Made by a program: the position numbers and the translations under genes. 14,685 nt of DNA from a bacterium (Candidatus Torokbacteria) CG_4_10_14_0_2_um_filter_35_8. GTDB taxonomy: Bacteria; Patescibacteriota; GCA-2792135. The DNA lies in assembly GCA_002792135.1 (NCBI GenBank), contig PFNU01000096.1, forward strand, positions 1-14,685, in the 5' to 3' direction. Below, one piece after another: positions 12,934 to 14,685 of this stretch (positions are counted from its first letter, which is position 1; every line of letters begins with the position of its first letter). Below the pieces are notes generated by a model that was not told the DNA's origin, ran no database searches, and saw only the letters and a list, made by a program, of their open reading frames with translations.

Positions 12934-13296
12934 ATGAAAAAATTAATCAGAAGTTTCCAATATGCTTTTGCTGGGGTAAGTTACGTGGCAAAGCATGAGA
13001 GAAGTTTTAGAGTTCAAGTTTTAATAAGTATAATTGTTTTAGTACTAGCTTGTCTTTTTCAAATAGCTTTATGGCAGGTTTTTGTGTTGATATTTCTAAT
13101 AAGTTTTGTCTTGGTTTTAGAAATAATAAATAGTATTTTTGAAAGAATAGTGGATGTCTTGAAACCAAGGATACACCCTTATGCAGAAGCCATTAAAAAT
13201 ATGATGGCAGGCACAGTGCTTATTGCCAGTATCACAAGTGCTATTATTGGTTTTTTCATTTTTATTCCCTATTTTTTGGGGTACATTGGATGTTAG
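12934..13296 (+). CDS. dgkA: DgkA/UdpK-type lipid kinase, with Asp-to-Asn at a key site
   Basis: Small membrane kinase phosphorylating diacylglycerol or, in Gram-positive-type members, undecaprenol, which supplies carrier lipid for cell-wall synthesis. It has 120 residues with three likely membrane segments (about 30-47, 50-68 and 94-115). The N-terminal HERSFR (21-26) gives Glu22, the EIINSIFE block (63-70) gives Glu63, Asn66 and Glu70, and the HP-x-A-x-x-IK segment (81-88) gives Lys88. In E. coli and B. subtilis family members the lysine is followed by a conserved Asp (E. coli Asp95); here it is Asn89. The ybeY-dgkA order matches Firmicutes and favours undecaprenol kinase. The 23-base gap from ybeY contains AAGGA very close to the start. 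The TAG stop lies inside a TTAGCTTGTAGGA repeat. Confidence 0.88.
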   Translation: MKKLIRSFQYAFAGVSYVAKHERSFRVQVLISIIVLVLACLFQIALWQVFVLIFLISFVLVLEIINSIFERIVDVLKPRIHPYAEAIKNMMAGTVLIASITSAIIGFFIFIPYFLGYIGC

Positions 13297-13306
13297 CTTG
13301 TAGGAT

Positions 13307-13326
13307 GTTAGGAATTAGGAAATTAG
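13307..13326. repeat. left arm of inverted repeat framing the four-helix-bundle gene
   Basis: GTTAGGAATTAGGAAATTAG is complementary to 13786-13805 at 19 of 20 positions, the first 15 without mismatch. It lies 38 bases before the gene start. Confidence 0.8.
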
Positions 13327-13338
13327 CTTGTAGGAGTT

Positions 13339-13355
13339 TAGTTTATTTTAAACTA
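13339..13355. repeat. small perfect hairpin before the four-helix-bundle gene
   Basis: TAGTTTA (13339-13345) and TAAACTA (13349-13355) pair perfectly around TTT, nine bases before the ATG. It could limit ribosome access or be part of a promoter region. Confidence 0.5.
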
Positions 13356-13364
13356 TAAAAAATA

Positions 13365-13781
13365 ATGAAGACTTATAGTAAAAAAACAGAGATAGTAAGT
13401 AAAAGTAGTAAGATTATAACCTATAAAGATTTAATAATCTGGCAGAAAGCAATGGATTTGGTAGTTAGTATTTATAAATTAACAAATAAGTTTCCAAAAT
13501 CAGAAATGTACGGATTAACATCTCAAATGAGACGTTGTGCTGTATCAATCCCCTCTAATATTGCCGAAGGCCGTAGGAGAAGTTCTAAGAAAGATTTTCA
13601 TAAATTCTTAGTTATTGCCTATGGATCAGGAGCAGAACTAGAAACTCAAATAGAAATAACAAAGAGATTACCATTCAACATGAACTTAGATTATACGGAA
13701 GTTGATGGCTTACTGAGGGAGGTAATGAAGATATTAAATACCATGACGGCTCACTTAAAAGCCAATTCTCTGAGAAACTAA
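13365..13781 (+). CDS. four-helix-bundle protein (S23 / 23S rRNA intervening-sequence type)
   Basis: Member of the four-helix-bundle family first found inside intervening sequences of 23S rRNA genes, and related to the Avd accessory proteins of diversity-generating retroelements. Its biochemical role is unknown; nucleic-acid binding is assumed from related proteins. It has 138 residues with a slightly long N-terminus. Conserved blocks are YKDLIIWQKAMDLV (20-33), YGLTSQMRRCAVSIPSNIAEG (49-69) and GSGAELETQIEI (87-98), which correspond to the family's WQ, QxRRAxxSIPxNIAEG and ELET signatures. No reverse transcriptase or rRNA gene is nearby. It has no Shine-Dalgarno. A near-perfect 20-base inverted repeat begins 38 bases before the start and ends 24 bases past the stop, separating it from the operon before it. 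Confidence 0.9.
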   Translation: MKTYSKKTEIVSKSSKIITYKDLIIWQKAMDLVVSIYKLTNKFPKSEMYGLTSQMRRCAVSIPSNIAEGRRRSSKKDFHKFLVIAYGSGAELETQIEITKRLPFNMNLDYTEVDGLLREVMKILNTMTAHLKANSLRN

Positions 13782-13785
13782 GCCC

Positions 13786-13805
13786 CTAACTTCCTAATTC
13801 CTAAC
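13786..13805. repeat. right arm of inverted repeat framing the four-helix-bundle gene
   Basis: CTAACTTCCTAATTCCTAAC begins five bases after the stop codon and is complementary to 13307-13326 at 19 of 20 positions. Confidence 0.8.
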
Positions 13806-13875
13806 CTCCCAACTTCCTGATTCATGATTTATGATTCGTAGCCATGATTCGTGACTCTTGATTTTCTTTTCCATT

Positions 13876-13904
13876 TTGATCTTAACTTCAGATTGTTATA
13901 TACT
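13876..13904 (+). promoter_or_regulatory. ftsA promoter
   Basis: TTGATC (13876-13881) and TATACT (13899-13904) are separated by exactly 17 bases. The predicted start is near 13911, giving a 37-base leader without Shine-Dalgarno. Confidence 0.7.
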
Positions 13905-13947
13905 GAATTTATCAAAGTACGAAAATTTTAAACATTGATAAAAATCT

Positions 13948-14685
13948 ATGTCTAAAGAAAATGTTTTGTGCGGGCTCGATATTGGCTCAACCAAGATAAG
14001 GACTATTATTGTTAAAAAAGAATACGATTCTTCTCAGTATCTAGTAGTTGGTGTAGGAGAATCGCTTTCCTATGGTATTAGAAAAGGAACAATGGTTGAT
14101 TTTGAAGAAACTGTGAGTTCTATTTCAGAAAGTTTGGAAAAGGCAGAAAGAATGAGCGGAGTTCAGATAAATCATGCTGTAGTTAGCATTGGTGGAACCC
14201 ACATTTCTTCTCAAAACAGCAAAGGGGTAATTGCAGTATCAAGAGCAGATGGGGAAGTATCATCTCAAGACGTGGAAAGAGTAATAGAGGCTGCAAGAGC
14301 CGTTTCGCTTCCTGTGAATCGAGAGATTCTTCACATTATTCCTAAAAATTTTATTGTAGATGGTCAGCAAGGAATTAAAGATCCTATAGGAATGAATGGA
14401 ATGAGGCTGGAAGTTGATGCTCATATTATTGAAGGAGGAACCCATTTTATAAAAAATATCTCTAGGTGTACAGAACAAGCAGGAATAGAAGTTGATGCTT
14501 TAGTTTTAAGTCCTCTTGCAGCAGCTAAAGCCATTTTAGATAAAAGACAAAAGGAACTCGGAGTAGCATTGGTTGATATTGGAGGAGGAACTTGTGGGTT
14601 AGCGGTTTTTGAAGAAGGAGATTTAATCCATTCTCAAATTTTACCTGTTGGTGCAGAGCATATTACTAATGATTTGGCAATTGGC
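13948..14685 (+). CDS. ftsA: cell division protein FtsA, N-terminal part (truncated by window edge)
   Basis: Actin-like ATPase that tethers FtsZ to the membrane and helps assemble the divisome. The 246 codons visible have no stop. The N-terminus MSKENVLCGLDIGSTKIRTI holds the phosphate-1 motif (GLDIGSTK). The SHS2 (1C) subdomain characteristic of FtsA covers about 80-165, with VVSIGGTHISSQNSKG and REILHIIPKNFIVDG. After it come the FtsA-typical EQAGIEVDALVLSPLAAA block and the phosphate-2 motif VDIGGGTCGLAVF (about 212-224). The membrane-targeting helix would be beyond the window. SHS2 placement argues for FtsA over MreB, and PilM is less likely given the SIGGTHISS block. The ATG at 13948 fits the family start. 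ftsZ would be the expected next gene. Confidence 0.94.
   Translation, partial: MSKENVLCGLDIGSTKIRTIIVKKEYDSSQYLVVGVGESLSYGIRKGTMVDFEETVSSISESLEKAERMSGVQINHAVVSIGGTHISSQNSKGVIAVSRADGEVSSQDVERVIEAARAVSLPVNREILHIIPKNFIVDGQQGIKDPIGMNGMRLEVDAHIIEGGTHFIKNISRCTEQAGIEVDALVLSPLAAAKAILDKRQKELGVALVDIGGGTCGLAVFEEGDLIHSQILPVGAEHITNDLAIG

Noticed and set aside
13365..13781. Diversity-generating retroelement, based on the Avd-like four-helix-bundle protein.
   Set aside because: No reverse transcriptase, template repeat or variable target gene is present in the window.
14260..14478. 72-codon minus-strand frame inside ftsA.
   Set aside because: It lies opposite the conserved SHS2 region of FtsA and has no recognisable features.
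1..14685. tRNA or rRNA genes.
   Set aside because: No GTTCGAATC-type T-arm with matching acceptor stem and no rRNA sequence was recognised on either strand.

Overview
The window reads as a gene-dense piece of a small, AT-rich bacterial chromosome, most likely from the Candidate Phyla Radiation (Patescibacteria; Parcubacteria-like is my best guess, from general character and not from any search). Reasons: divergent but complete housekeeping proteins, a LytR-CpsA-Psr protein with a LytR_C tail next to a Gram-positive-type lipid kinase, an extended S21, a stand-alone four-helix-bundle (S23/IVS-type) protein, near absence of Shine-Dalgarno sequences, and intergenic gaps filled with short palindromes and TTAGG-like words. 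TGA is a normal stop here (pth ends on it), so code 11 applies.

Layout. On the minus strand: the start of topA (1-331), then dprA (598-1695), a pairing common in bacteria. gmk (1768-2331, plus) diverges from dprA. It converges on mfd (2488-5652, minus), whose promoter seems to place the transcript start on the GTG codon. A 760-base gap without an obvious protein gene follows (5653-6412). It holds a free-standing structured RNA gene on the plus strand (about 5875-6196) with its own promoter, a compact set of helices and an intrinsic terminator, plus several GC-rich palindromes. pth (6413-6997) and an LCP cell-wall ligase (7312-8757) lie on the minus strand, separated by a repeat-filled gap (6998-7311). 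From 9026 everything is on the plus strand: signal peptidase lepB, rplT overlapping hisS, then rpsU-yqeY-ybeY-dgkA/udpK, then a four-helix-bundle gene framed by an inverted repeat, then ftsA running off the window end.

How the genes fit together. The content is core maintenance: DNA topology (TopA), DNA uptake/recombination (DprA), transcription-coupled repair (Mfd), GMP phosphorylation (Gmk), translation (Pth, L20, HisRS, S21, YqeY, YbeY), envelope work (LCP, LepB, undecaprenol/diacylglycerol kinase) and division (FtsA). The rpsU-yqeY-ybeY-dgkA order is a compressed form of the cluster known in Firmicutes.

The most interesting item is the unidentified RNA at 5875-6196. One of its hairpin loops exposes a CCTCCTAA motif complementary both to the only clean Shine-Dalgarno site in the window (rpsU) and to a TTAGGAG segment elsewhere in the same RNA. 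Second are the repeat systems: a two-part palindrome present twice, a near-perfect 20-base inverted repeat around the four-helix-bundle gene, and repeats that supply or encroach on the stop codons of lepB, the lipid kinase and mfd.
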